A stretch of 64,000 nucleotides of DNA, taken from JBBIJO01 sp037445895. GTDB taxonomy: Bacteria > Bacteroidota > Ignavibacteria > Kapaibacteriales > UBA2268. The stretch lies in NCBI GenBank assembly GCA_037445895.1, contig JBBIJO010000001.1, forward strand, positions 220,202 to 284,201, read 5' to 3'. The notes below the pieces were generated by a model that searched no databases, had not been told where the DNA came from, and saw nothing but the letters and a program-made list of their open reading frames with translations. A program made the translations under genes and the position numbers. Positions 16,552 to 25,083 of the stretch are shown piece after piece (positions within the stretch are counted from its first letter, which is position 1; each line of letters starts with the position of its first letter).

Positions 16552-17892
16552 ATGGGGATACGTTCTATAAAGGCTAAAATTTTAAACCCAAAACCCGATG
16601 GAACTATTTCTTTCATCCGAAACGGTGTAATCAGATTCGATACAAAGAGTGGAAAAATTCATTCTATTGAACAAGCAAAATCACAATTTGAGGATGGAAA
16701 TGACAATCGGCACAAAAAATACTTTTTGCTTCCTGGATTAATAGACCTTCATAGCCACATTCCACAACTACCCGGAATTGCAAAAAATGCAAACGAATTA
16801 ATACCATGGTTAAAAAATCATATATTCCCGCTCGAAACTAAGTTCAGTGACTATTCTTATGCTCAACATATTGCGCAACTTTTCTTCACCGAAGCATTAC
16901 ACTTTGGAACAACCTGTATTGTTGCTTATTCTTCTGTTCATAAGGATGCCACTGATATATCTTTCGAAGTAGCAAAAACTATAGGAATTCGTGCATTCAT
17001 TGGCAAAGCTATGATGGATCGCGATATGAACAAATACCCATTACCATTGCCAAATTGGAAAGAAAACATTAAAGATTCACTTGAAATAGCAAAAAAATGG
17101 CACGGAACGGACAACGGACGGCTTAATTTTATACTTTCGCCTCGTTTCGCAGGGTCTTGTTCTATGAAACTCCTCGAAAAAACCGCCGAAGTTTCCAAAG
17201 CCGAAAATCTATTTATCCAAACACATTTATCCGAAAACCGTAGCGAAATCAATTACATCAAATCACTATTCCCAAATTGTTCTACAAATACACATATTTT
17301 CAAAAAAAGCAAACTATTAAGTGACAGAACTTTATTAGCCCACTGCTTATACCTTTCACAAGTTGAACTGCATATTATAGAAGAAGCCAATTCTAAAATA
17401 GTTCATTGCCCGACTTCAAATATATTTTTGCAAAGTGGTTTCCTTCCTATTAGGAGGTATCAATCGCATAACATCGAAATTGGTTTAGGAACCGATGTTG
17501 CCGGGGGTTATTCTCTTTCAATGTTTAACGAGATGAAAAATGCAATAGAAACATCCAAAATTGTTAATGTTGATACTACAAATTTAAAGAAGCCTATCCT
17601 CGCAGCCAGCGAAGCTTTTTGGATTTCAACATTAGGCAACGCAAGAATATTGAAAATAGACAATGAAATTGGCAGCTTAGAAGTTGGAAAAGATGCAGAT
17701 TTTATTTTGATTAAACCGAATAAAAAATTTCAATTTTATTACCGAACAGATGATATCGAAGCAATATTGCTTAATTTACTTTACCTTCCCCATACTTATT
17801 CAATTGAAAAAGTTTTTATTAGGGGCAAGGAAATTTCTGATATACCAAAAATAGAGACTACAAAACCATCGAGCCATTTGCAAAAGGGCTAA
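16552..17892 (+). CDS. guaD: Amidohydrolase, guanine-deaminase-like
   Basis: 446 residues. It has the amidohydrolase barrel motifs: LPGLIDLHSHIPQLPG (metal His pair), QTHLSENRSEI (third His), LLAHCLYLS (fourth His) and GLGTDVAGGYSLSMF (catalytic Asp). The GTDVAGGYS segment with the HLSEN run is typical of guanine deaminases, which convert guanine to xanthine in purine salvage. A related deaminase or chlorohydrolase is possible, since residues after DLHSH differ from the best-known HxHxPQ pattern. It is transcribed divergently from the LytR_C gene and has no purine-gene neighbours. Confidence 0.75.
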   Translation: MGIRSIKAKILNPKPDGTISFIRNGVIRFDTKSGKIHSIEQAKSQFEDGNDNRHKKYFLLPGLIDLHSHIPQLPGIAKNANELIPWLKNHIFPLETKFSDYSYAQHIAQLFFTEALHFGTTCIVAYSSVHKDATDISFEVAKTIGIRAFIGKAMMDRDMNKYPLPLPNWKENIKDSLEIAKKWHGTDNGRLNFILSPRFAGSCSMKLLEKTAEVSKAENLFIQTHLSENRSEINYIKSLFPNCSTNTHIFKKSKLLSDRTLLAHCLYLSQVELHIIEEANSKIVHCPTSNIFLQSGFLPIRRYQSHNIEIGLGTDVAGGYSLSMFNEMKNAIETSKIVNVDTTNLKKPILAASEAFWISTLGNARILKIDNEIGSLEVGKDADFILIKPNKKFQFYYRTDDIEAILLNLLYLPHTYSIEKVFIRGKEISDIPKIETTKPSSHLQKG

Positions 17893-18072
17893 CAACAACC
17901 AGTCGTCCTTACTTACATAATAATGGATTATGGTTTTTGTCCACGAAAGTATATAGAACGAATTTCATTATATCGACTCCAAATCAACAAGGGTTGTAGT
18001 TTTTTGCTCAAAACCAACATCATTCAAAATGACTTATTATTTTGGGAAATTGTTCACTGCATTATCTAAGAT

Positions 18073-18097
18073 AAAAAAGCCCGGTATCGAACCGGGC
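18073..18097 (-). terminator. Rho-independent terminator of groES-groEL
   Basis: A perfect 7-bp GC-rich hairpin (GCCCGGT at 18079-18085, loop 18086-18090, ACCGGGC at 18091-18097). Read on the minus strand it is followed by six T residues (18078 down to 18073). It lies 30 bp past the groEL stop codon. Confidence 0.95.
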
Positions 18098-18127
18098 ATA
18101 AAACAGACACTGAAAATCTGGCTCGTA

Positions 18128-19756
18128 TTAGAATTCGTCGTAGCCTCCGCCACGTGGTAATGGTGGAGTTTCTTTTTTCTCCGGCTTTTCAACGATTGTG
18201 CATTCCGTTGTAAGCAAAAGTCCCGCAACAGAAGCAGCATTTTCCAAAGCAACACGAGCAACTTTCGTTGGGTCAATCACACCAGCATCGAATAAGTCTT
18301 CGAATTGTTCAGTTTGGGCATTAAAACCAAAGTTTCCATTTCCTTCTTTGATTTTATTTATAATAACGGAGGGTTCCAGCCCTGTGTTGGCGACAATTTG
18401 TCGAGCAGGTTCTTCCAGTGCACGGCGAACAATTTCAATTCCAACTTTCTGGTCTTCATTTGCTGCATTCAATTTATCCAACAAATGCATACAACGCAAG
18501 TAGGCAACACCGCCACCCGGAACGATACCTTCTTCGACAGCTGCGCGAGTTGCGTGCAAAGCATCTTCGACACGAGCCTTCTTTTCCTTCATCTCTACTT
18601 CGGTAGCTGCACCGATTTTAAGAACAGCAACACCACCACTTAATTTAGCAAGTCGCTCTTGGAGTTTTTCCTTGTCGTATTCACTAGTTGTTTTTTCGAT
18701 TTGAATCTTTATTTCATTAATTCTTTTCTTAATTTCTTCTGGTTTCCCGCTACCTTCGACAATGGTAGTGTTGTCTTTATCGATTACGACTTTTTTTGCT
18801 GTTCCAAGGTAAGAAAGCGTGGCATTTTCAAGTTTGAATCCTTTTTCTTCGCTGATTACTGTCCCATCGGTAAGTATAGCTATATCGTCGAGCATAGCCT
18901 TTCGTCGGTCGCCGAAACCAGGAGCCTTAACAGCACAAACTCGCAAAGTTCCGCGCAATTTGTTTACAACAAGAGTTGCAAGGGCTTCGCCTTCAACATC
19001 TTCGGCAATAATCAAAAGTGAACGACCCGACTGCGAAATTTTCTCCAAAATTGGGAGTATATCCTTAACGGCTGAAATCTTTTTATCATGGATTAAAATA
19101 TATGGATTTTCGAGAACCGCTTCCATTGTTTCGGCATCAGTAACAAAGTATGGAGAAAGATAACCACGATCGAATTGCATACCTTCGACAACTTCCATCG
19201 AGGTTTCTGTTCCTTTTGCTTCTTCGACTGTTATTACTCCATCTTTGCCAACTTTTTCCATAGCTTCGGCAATCAATTCACCAATTGTATGGTCGTTATT
19301 TGCAGAAATTGCTCCAACATTTGCAATGTCTTTTCTGCCTTCGATATCTTTACTAATGTCTTTCAATCCTTTAGTGATTGATTCCACTGCAAGGTCAATC
19401 CCACGTTTCAAATCCATTGGATTGGCACCAGCAGTAACATTTTTTAAACCCTCTACGAATATCGACTGTGCTAAAACTGTCGCAGTAGTTGTTCCATCGC
19501 CAGCAATATCGCTTGTTTTCGAAGCAACTTCGCGAACCATATTAGCACCCATATTCTCAATTGGGTCCTCGAGTTCGATTTCTTTTGCAACAGTAACGCC
19601 GTCTTTCGTAACTGTTGGGGCACCAAACTTCTTGTCAATGATTACATTTCGTCCTTTTGGTCCCAGAGTTACTTTCACTGCATTTGCTAATTGGTCAACG
19701 CCTCGCTTTAAAGCATTTCGTGCTTCAAAATCATAAGTTATAATTTTTGCTCCCAT
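18128..19756 (-). CDS. groL: Chaperonin GroEL (Cpn60)
   Basis: 542 residues. ATP-site segments KVTLGPKGRNVIID and GDGTTTATVLAQ are present, as is the C-terminal AARAAVEEG-like signature (ATRAAVEEGIVPGGG). It forms the double-ring folding chamber with GroES. The start ATG lies 39 bp after groES. The C-terminal tail is PPLPRGGGYDEF, without the Gly-Gly-Met repeats of many bacterial GroELs. Expression is controlled by the CIRCE upstream of groES and ends at a strong terminator. Confidence 0.98.
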   Translation of the reverse strand: MGAKIITYDFEARNALKRGVDQLANAVKVTLGPKGRNVIIDKKFGAPTVTKDGVTVAKEIELEDPIENMGANMVREVASKTSDIAGDGTTTATVLAQSIFVEGLKNVTAGANPMDLKRGIDLAVESITKGLKDISKDIEGRKDIANVGAISANNDHTIGELIAEAMEKVGKDGVITVEEAKGTETSMEVVEGMQFDRGYLSPYFVTDAETMEAVLENPYILIHDKKISAVKDILPILEKISQSGRSLLIIAEDVEGEALATLVVNKLRGTLRVCAVKAPGFGDRRKAMLDDIAILTDGTVISEEKGFKLENATLSYLGTAKKVVIDKDNTTIVEGSGKPEEIKKRINEIKIQIEKTTSEYDKEKLQERLAKLSGGVAVLKIGAATEVEMKEKKARVEDALHATRAAVEEGIVPGGGVAYLRCMHLLDKLNAANEDQKVGIEIVRRALEEPARQIVANTGLEPSVIINKIKEGNGNFGFNAQTEQFEDLFDAGVIDPTKVARVALENAASVAGLLLTTECTIVEKPEKKETPPLPRGGGYDEF

Positions 19757-19795
19757 AAATCACCTATTCAAATTTGTTCAACATAATTAAATTAA

Positions 19796-20083
19796 TTATT
19801 TAATAATTGCGAAAATGTCGCTTTCGCGCATAATTAGAAAGTCCTCGCCGTGGATTGTAACTTCCGTTCCAGAATACTTACCGTAGAGAACCTTGTCCCC
19901 GACTTTGACTTGCAAGGGAATAGTTTTGCCATCTTCGGTTATCTTTCCAGTTCCAACGGCAACGATTTCGCCTTGCATTGGTTTTTCTTTGGCGGTGTCG
20001 GGAATAATAATACCGCCTTTAGTTACTTCTTCTGGTTCTGCGGGTTTCACGACAACTCTGTCGTGCAATGGTGCTAAATTCAT
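19796..20083 (-). CDS. groS: Co-chaperonin GroES (Cpn10)
   Basis: 95 residues, standard length. LAPLHDRVVVKPAE at the N-terminus, the mobile loop TKGGIIIPDTAKEKPMQG, and GDKVLYGKYSGTEV are typical of GroES. It caps the GroEL cavity. A strong GGAGG stands four bases before the ATG, and a perfect CIRCE lies 38 bp upstream of the start. First gene of the heat-shock operon. Confidence 0.98.
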   Translation of the reverse strand: MNLAPLHDRVVVKPAEPEEVTKGGIIIPDTAKEKPMQGEIVAVGTGKITEDGKTIPLQVKVGDKVLYGKYSGTEVTIHGEDFLIMRESDIFAIIK

Positions 20084-20121
20084 ATAACCTCCAAATTAGT
20101 TAAACATTTTTACATTTATTG

Positions 20122-20148
20122 TTAGCACTCGTTGATGTTGAGTGCTAA
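20122..20148. promoter_or_regulatory. CIRCE operator (HrcA binding site)
   Basis: A perfect inverted repeat TTAGCACTC (20122-20130), nine-base spacer, GAGTGCTAA (20140-20148), identical to the CIRCE consensus. It sits upstream of groES and implies HrcA repression with heat induction. The hrcA gene itself is not in the window. Confidence 0.98.
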
Positions 20149-20197
20149 CAATAAAACGAGGAATGATTTTGCTTATTGTATTTTCGCAGAAAAAAAT

Positions 20198-20680
20198 TTA
20201 TGAAGAAAATTTTTCTTTGAGTTTTTCGGCAACTACGGGAGGAACGAAATCACTAACGTCGGCACCATAACGCGAAAGTTCTCGTATAATCGAAGAATTT
20301 AAGTATGTATATTTTTCGTTAGGCATTAAAAAAATAGTCGTAACTTCGGGACAAAGCTTTCTATTCATCAATCCAATCTGAAATTCATAATCGAAATCGG
20401 AAACTGCCCGAATCCCACGAATAATGGCTGTCGCACCAACTTCCTTAGCAAAATCAACCGTTAATTTATCGGTAATTTCTACTTTTACATTTAATAAATG
20501 TTTTACTGCATCACGAACCAAATCCAAACGTTCCAATTCGGTAAACAAAGCTTGTTTCCTTGGATTCTTCGCTATCACCACAACTACTGAATCGAAAATA
20601 CTGCTTGCCCGTTCAATGACATCAATATGGCCATTTGTTATTGGGTCGAAAGTCCCTGGATAAATAGCAACAAGACTCAA
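20198..20680 (-). CDS. coaD: Phosphopantetheine adenylyltransferase
   Basis: 160 residues, standard length. AIYPGTFDPITNGHIDVI carries the nucleotidyl-transferase TxGH motif. RGIRAVSDFDYEFQIGLMN and YTYLNSSIIRELSRYGADV are CoaD signatures. It makes dephospho-CoA from 4'-phosphopantetheine and ATP. The start is TTG at 20680, overlapping the stop of the upstream permease gene as TTGA; no in-frame ATG would keep the GTFDP strand. Coupling to a metal-efflux gene is odd, and I see no metabolic link. Confidence 0.96.
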   Translation of the reverse strand: MSLVAIYPGTFDPITNGHIDVIERASSIFDSVVVVIAKNPRKQALFTELERLDLVRDAVKHLLNVKVEITDKLTVDFAKEVGATAIIRGIRAVSDFDYEFQIGLMNRKLCPEVTTIFLMPNEKYTYLNSSIIRELSRYGADVSDFVPPVVAEKLKEKFSS

Positions 20681-21936
20681 TTACTTTCTCCAACAAATGT
20701 ATAGCCTATATTTTCAATAGCACTTTTGACTTTATCTACTTCAAAAGTTCCCTCGACCAAAGCAGAATTTTCCACAAGACTAACCTCAACTTTTTCGACG
20801 CCCTGGACAGACTTAATTGCACGTTGAACGTTCATCACACAATGACTACAGGTCATTCCACCAATTTTGAACTTCTTAATACCATTTGCTTGCACAACTT
20901 TCTCCTTCATAAATCTCTGTTTATTCTTTCTATAAAATGAAGCTAAAAGCAAAAATAAGAAAAACAAACTTAAAGTATATTCTAAAATTGTAAATTCGCT
21001 TCCATGTTGATGAAAATGTTTCATTGTAAGATGTGGATTTGCACCCAACAAGTCGAAAATCCAATTTAAAATATATCCAAATGCTATCGAAAAGACAACC
21101 ACCGAAAGAATATAAATGCCCAATGTTCTTTTCCCTATCGTTTTGGAAAGTATGGCAAGAGAAGCAGCATTGCTAACTGGTCCGGCTACCAAAAACACAT
21201 ATGCCACTGCTGGGGATAATCCTTTCATCATTAAGCTAATTGCAATTGGAATCGACGACGTTGCACAAACATACATTGGCATCGCAAAAATCATTATCGT
21301 AATCATTGCTAACAAATCGTTACCAAGAAATGTTCCTGCGAAAAAATCATCGGGAACAAAAAAAGAAATTAATGCCGCAACAACCAAGCCAAAAACAAAT
21401 TGAATGGATATGTCGTCGATAAATTCTACAAAAGCATATCGCAGAGAACTTCGTATCTTCCCTTTGAATTTGTCGGTAGGTTCGATTTCTTCGAAAGTAA
21501 AATTACTCACATTATTTGTCTTTTGTTGCTCTTTACCAAATAATATAGTAGCAATCCCTCCTACTATCCCCATTAAAAAGGCGGCAATTGGGCGGAAAAC
21601 CGCAAAAATCGGGCCCATCATTCCATAAGTCGCAACAATGCTGTCGACACCGGTTTGAGGTGTTGAAATTAAAAAAGATACTACCGCTGACCTCGATGCA
21701 CCGCTTTTAGAAAGAAATACACTCGTGGGAATTACACCGCAAGAGCATAGCGGGAGTGGAATGCCTAACAATGCAGATTTAACAACCGAACGTATAGAAT
21801 TTGAACCAGTGTGTTTGGCCACAAAACCCTTGGAAATGAACAGGTTGAAAACTGCAACGAAGAAAATACCCAAAAGTATATATGGCGACATTTGGATAAA
21901 AATAACTATAAACTCTTTTAGCAGATCTATTATCAT
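20677..21936 (-). CDS. SO_0444-type Cu/Zn efflux permease with C-terminal heavy-metal-associated domain
   Basis: 419 residues. An N-terminal DUF318 permease of about eight membrane segments has conserved LPLCSCGVIPTSVFLSKSGAS, STPQTGVDSI and MPMYVCATSSIPIA. Residues about 350-415 form a HMA domain with KIGGMTCSHCVMNVQRAI, which binds soft metals via the CxxC pair. A His-rich loop (MKHFHQHG) precedes it. The inferred role is export of Cu, Zn or a related metal. It is upstream of coaD and translationally coupled to it. Confidence 0.88.
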   Translation of the reverse strand: MIIDLLKEFIVIFIQMSPYILLGIFFVAVFNLFISKGFVAKHTGSNSIRSVVKSALLGIPLPLCSCGVIPTSVFLSKSGASRSAVVSFLISTPQTGVDSIVATYGMMGPIFAVFRPIAAFLMGIVGGIATILFGKEQQKTNNVSNFTFEEIEPTDKFKGKIRSSLRYAFVEFIDDISIQFVFGLVVAALISFFVPDDFFAGTFLGNDLLAMITIMIFAMPMYVCATSSIPIAISLMMKGLSPAVAYVFLVAGPVSNAASLAILSKTIGKRTLGIYILSVVVFSIAFGYILNWIFDLLGANPHLTMKHFHQHGSEFTILEYTLSLFFLFLLLASFYRKNKQRFMKEKVVQANGIKKFKIGGMTCSHCVMNVQRAIKSVQGVEKVEVSLVENSALVEGTFEVDKVKSAIENIGYTFVGESN

Positions 21937-22136
21937 TTTAAAATTATATCAGAACAAAATTTAGGTACGATTAAAACATGCGATTGTTTTAAATGCTTTT
22001 CAATCAGATACCAACCAATAAGCAAGAAAAAATAATATTTTAAATCCATTGCAGAGTATCTCTACGACTTATTTAAAAATTATACTGTTACCTTTTCGAA
22101 AAATTTGGATAACTTTGTATTTATTTCGAACCAAAT

Positions 22137-22886
22137 ATGGAAATTTTCGACGAAATTGTTAATTATTTAAATTATCTGAATGAAAATTACGGAGGTCTCT
22201 TATACTCTGAGCTATTCGACACCGCTCAACCAAACTCCTCGACAGTCGACACAAAAAACGAAAAACTAATTTTCAACAATATGAATGATATTTTTGCAAT
22301 TGAAGAAGAATGGGGCAAATCTCGAACTTTGAAAGAATTAGAGCAAAAAATCAATACTTGCTTGAAGTGTCCATTGGGAAAAACCCGAACGAAATTTGTC
22401 TTTGGAGTTGGAAATCCCAATGCAGAACTAATGTTTGTTGGCGAGGCTCCTGGAGCAGACGAAGACATCCAAGGAATACCTTTCGTCGGTAGAGCAGGGC
22501 AACTTTTAACTAAAACATTGGCTTCGCTCAACATCAGGCGAAGCGAAGTTTATATTTGTAATATATTGAAATGCAGACCTCCTAATAATCGGAAACCTTT
22601 TGCCGCCGAAATGGACAAATGCAAGCCATATCTTTTGAAGCAAATCGAATTAGTTGCACCGAAACTTATTGTTGCACTTGGAGCAACGGCAGTCGAAGGA
22701 TTATTCAATACAACAGCAAGAATGGCTGCACTTCGTGGCAAAGTATTAAAATTTCAAGATAGACCTGTTGTTATAACCTATCACCCAGCTGCCCTACTTC
22801 GGAATCCGGGGCTGGAGAACTATTTTCGCTCTGATTTACAATTCGCATTAGAGATTCTTAATCGTTTAACTAATAAAGGTGAATGA
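22137..22886 (+). CDS. Family 4 uracil-DNA glycosylase
   Basis: 249 residues. An N-terminal extension of about 70 residues precedes the catalytic domain. CLKCPLGKTR with two later cysteines (CNILKCRPP and the CKPYLL segment) supplies the Fe-S cluster ligands. GEAPGADEDIQGIPFVGRAG is motif 1 and TYHPAALLRNPG is motif 2. The enzyme removes uracil from DNA. A TAACTTTG box at 22110-22117, about 20 bp before the ATG, fits the Bacteroidota -7 consensus TAnnTTTG. The stop codon is immediately followed by the ddl start. Confidence 0.95.
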   Translation: MEIFDEIVNYLNYLNENYGGLLYSELFDTAQPNSSTVDTKNEKLIFNNMNDIFAIEEEWGKSRTLKELEQKINTCLKCPLGKTRTKFVFGVGNPNAELMFVGEAPGADEDIQGIPFVGRAGQLLTKTLASLNIRRSEVYICNILKCRPPNNRKPFAAEMDKCKPYLLKQIELVAPKLIVALGATAVEGLFNTTARMAALRGKVLKFQDRPVVITYHPAALLRNPGLENYFRSDLQFALEILNRLTNKGE

Positions 22887-23915
22887 ATGAAGATTGCAGT
22901 AATTTTCGGTGGGATTTCAACTGAACGCGACATTTCAATTAAAAGCGGACGTGCTGTTTTTAATGGGTTAGTTGAATTAGGACACGAAGTAATTGGAGTC
23001 GATCCGGCATTGGGTTCAGAAGGTTTCATTCGTAGCATTGCAGAATTCGATAAAATTCCGAAATTAGAATCACTACAGCTAAATGGACTATATCCGAAAC
23101 AATACCTTGCCGCGATAACCCATCCAATTTTCGACGAGATTGAATTCGCTTTTATCGTACTTCATGGGAAGTATGGCGAAGACGGCACAATCCAATCCCT
23201 TTTCGAACTTCGAGGAATTCCATATAGTGGAAGCGATATTAAAGCAAGCTCAATAGCAATGGATAAAAATACTTCGAAAATTATGTTTTCATCTGTTGGA
23301 ATTAGTACTCCACGTTGGACTGTATTAAAACCCACTGACGTTGGCAACTACGAAATTTACGAGGAATTACGGTTAGATTTAGGGAAAGAAATCGTTATTA
23401 AACCAAACGACCAAGGTTCAACGGTAGGTATAACAATTGTTCACGACGGCAACTTAGACGAAATTCATAAAGGCTGTGAGTCTGCTTCCAAATTATCAAA
23501 TTTAATTTTGATTGAGCAATACATATCGGGAAAAGAAATTACCGTTGGTATTCTGGGAACTGAGCCTTTGCCGGTTATCGAAATAGTCCCCGCAAGTGGG
23601 TTTTATGACTTCGACCATAAATATACAAAAGGTAAAACCCAGTATATTTGCCCTGCCGAAATATCCCAAGACATATCGGAATTTACTCAACAACTTGCAA
23701 TAACAGCATTCAATGTTTTGGGTTGTGATGGCTTCGCTCGGGCAGATTTTCGTCTCGACAACGAGGGCCAACCCTTTCTCCTTGAACTCAATACAATCCC
23801 CGGTTTTACCGAAACATCTCTCGTTCCTAAAGCTGCAAAAGAAGTAGGAATTGATTTCAACCAACTCTGTCAAAGGATAATCGACTTGGCGCTAGAAAAG
23901 AAAAAAGGCCATTGA
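22887..23915 (+). CDS. ddl: D-alanine--D-alanine ligase
   Basis: 342 residues. ATP-grasp ligase motifs: AVIFGGISTERDISIKSG, HGKYGEDGTIQSLFEL, KPNDQGSTVGITIV, ITVGILG, and the metal site DFRLDNEGQPFLLELNTIPG. It joins two D-Ala for peptidoglycan precursors. The ATG directly follows the stop of the glycosylase gene, so the two are co-transcribed. Downstream is a 263-bp gap holding a strong hairpin. Confidence 0.97.
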   Translation: MKIAVIFGGISTERDISIKSGRAVFNGLVELGHEVIGVDPALGSEGFIRSIAEFDKIPKLESLQLNGLYPKQYLAAITHPIFDEIEFAFIVLHGKYGEDGTIQSLFELRGIPYSGSDIKASSIAMDKNTSKIMFSSVGISTPRWTVLKPTDVGNYEIYEELRLDLGKEIVIKPNDQGSTVGITIVHDGNLDEIHKGCESASKLSNLILIEQYISGKEITVGILGTEPLPVIEIVPASGFYDFDHKYTKGKTQYICPAEISQDISEFTQQLAITAFNVLGCDGFARADFRLDNEGQPFLLELNTIPGFTETSLVPKAAKEVGIDFNQLCQRIIDLALEKKKGH

Positions 23916-24044
23916 TTTTTACCCCAATTAAGTATTATAGAAACACCATAGCTAATGCTCGTCGCTGTGAATACAAACTCTGTGAGATATTTACTACCCT
24001 TCAAGTATATTAGCATACGATTTAATTTATGTGCCGAATACCGC

Positions 24045-24086
24045 GGGAGAATGCCTTCTTGACTGAAAGCAAAGGAGGCATTTCCC
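24045..24086. other. Strong stem-loop between convergent ddl and ptb
   Basis: Positions 24045-24060 pair with 24072-24086 to give a 15-bp stem with one bulged G (24049) and one G-T wobble, closing an 11-base loop (24061-24071). Core arms are AATGCCTTCTT and AAGGAGGCATT. No T-run follows on either strand, so it is not a canonical intrinsic terminator. It may still terminate or protect the 3' ends of the two convergent transcripts. The rest of 23916-24178 shows no gene. Confidence 0.6.
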
Positions 24087-24178
24087 TCCTCTAATTTTAG
24101 AATATATTTGTGGAAAAACAGAATACGTTGTATTCACCATTTATTCATCTTTCGCAGAACGACTGTAGTTTTGAATAT

Positions 24179-25075
24179 CTAATAAGATGCAGCAAGTGCA
24201 ATCGACATTAGTTTACTATCGTCGGAATCCGCTCTTGATGTAAGTACAATAGGAACCTTTGCTCCAAGAATTATAGCTGCAACCGTTCCATTTGCAAAAT
24301 AAGTAAAGCTTTTGTATAGAGCGTTCCCAACTTCGATATTGGGAGCAACCAACAAATCTGTATCGCCAGCAACTGGGCTATCGACACCTTTATGTTCGGC
24401 TGCTTCTTTCGAAATTGAATTGTCGAATGCGAGAGGACCATCGATAATGCATCCGCGAATTTGTTTTCTTCGATTCATCATCGTAATTAATGCAGCATCG
24501 GTTGTTGCAGGCATTTTGGGATTAATTGTTTCGACCGCAGCAAGCAAAGCAACCTTTGGGATATCGATTCCTAATCGATGGAACAAATCAACAGCATTTT
24601 GGATAATTCCAACTTTTTCTTCAAAGGTTGGAGCAATGTTTTGTGCCGCATCTGTTAAACCAAGAAGTTTATGGTATGCAGGAATTTGAAAAATACCGAT
24701 ATGACTTAAAAGCAAGCCAGTGCGTAGCCCATTTTCTTTATCAAGAATAGCTCTTAAATAGTCGGCAGTGCTGACTAATCCCTTCATAATTATCTGGGCT
24801 GAACCTTCCAGCACAACTTTTACAGCAGCCTTCGAAGCCTTTGCTGGCTCATTTTCTTCGATAAAATTAAAATTGGAAATATCGAAGCCAATTTGTGTAG
24901 AAATCGATTGAACTTTTTCCTTATTTCCAACGAAAATAGGCTCAACCAAACCAATTTCTGTGGCTTTTTTAACTGCAGCAATGACAGGCTCATCTTCGGC
25001 GGCAGCAATAACTAACTTTTTTTTGGTCTTTTGCTTTGCAATGTCGAAAAATACTTCAAGACTCTTTAACTCCAT
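24179..25075 (-). CDS. ptb: Phosphate butyryltransferase (Ptb/Pta family)
   Basis: 298 residues, the typical length for Ptb rather than Pta. Signatures: AAAEDEPVIAAVKKA near the N-terminus, GSAQIIMKGLVSTADYLRAIL, AALEAVETIN-like text as ALLAAVETINPKMPATTDAA, and the C-terminal GAKVPIVLTSRADS. The enzyme exchanges CoA and phosphate on short or branched acyl groups. AGGAGG four bases before the ATG overlaps the end of the ammonia-lyase gene, so the two are coupled. The usual butyrate kinase partner is absent here. It may be an acetyl- or branched-acyl-specific member. Confidence 0.85.
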   Translation of the reverse strand: MELKSLEVFFDIAKQKTKKKLVIAAAEDEPVIAAVKKATEIGLVEPIFVGNKEKVQSISTQIGFDISNFNFIEENEPAKASKAAVKVVLEGSAQIIMKGLVSTADYLRAILDKENGLRTGLLLSHIGIFQIPAYHKLLGLTDAAQNIAPTFEEKVGIIQNAVDLFHRLGIDIPKVALLAAVETINPKMPATTDAALITMMNRRKQIRGCIIDGPLAFDNSISKEAAEHKGVDSPVAGDTDLLVAPNIEVGNALYKSFTYFANGTVAAIILGAKVPIVLTSRADSDDSKLMSIALAASY

Positions 25076-25083
25076 AAAACCTC

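Noticed and set aside
16552..17892. Imidazolonepropionase (HutI) as an alternative to guanine deaminase, given an ammonia-lyase in the window
   Set aside because: The segment around the catalytic Asp (GLGTDVAGGYS) and the HLSEN region fit guanine deaminases better, and the two genes are 8 kb apart on opposite strands.
18659..19163. Long plus-strand open frames opposite groEL, some over 110 codons
   Set aside because: They are antisense shadows of a highly conserved chaperonin gene; composition is Phe/Ser-rich nonsense with no ribosome sites.
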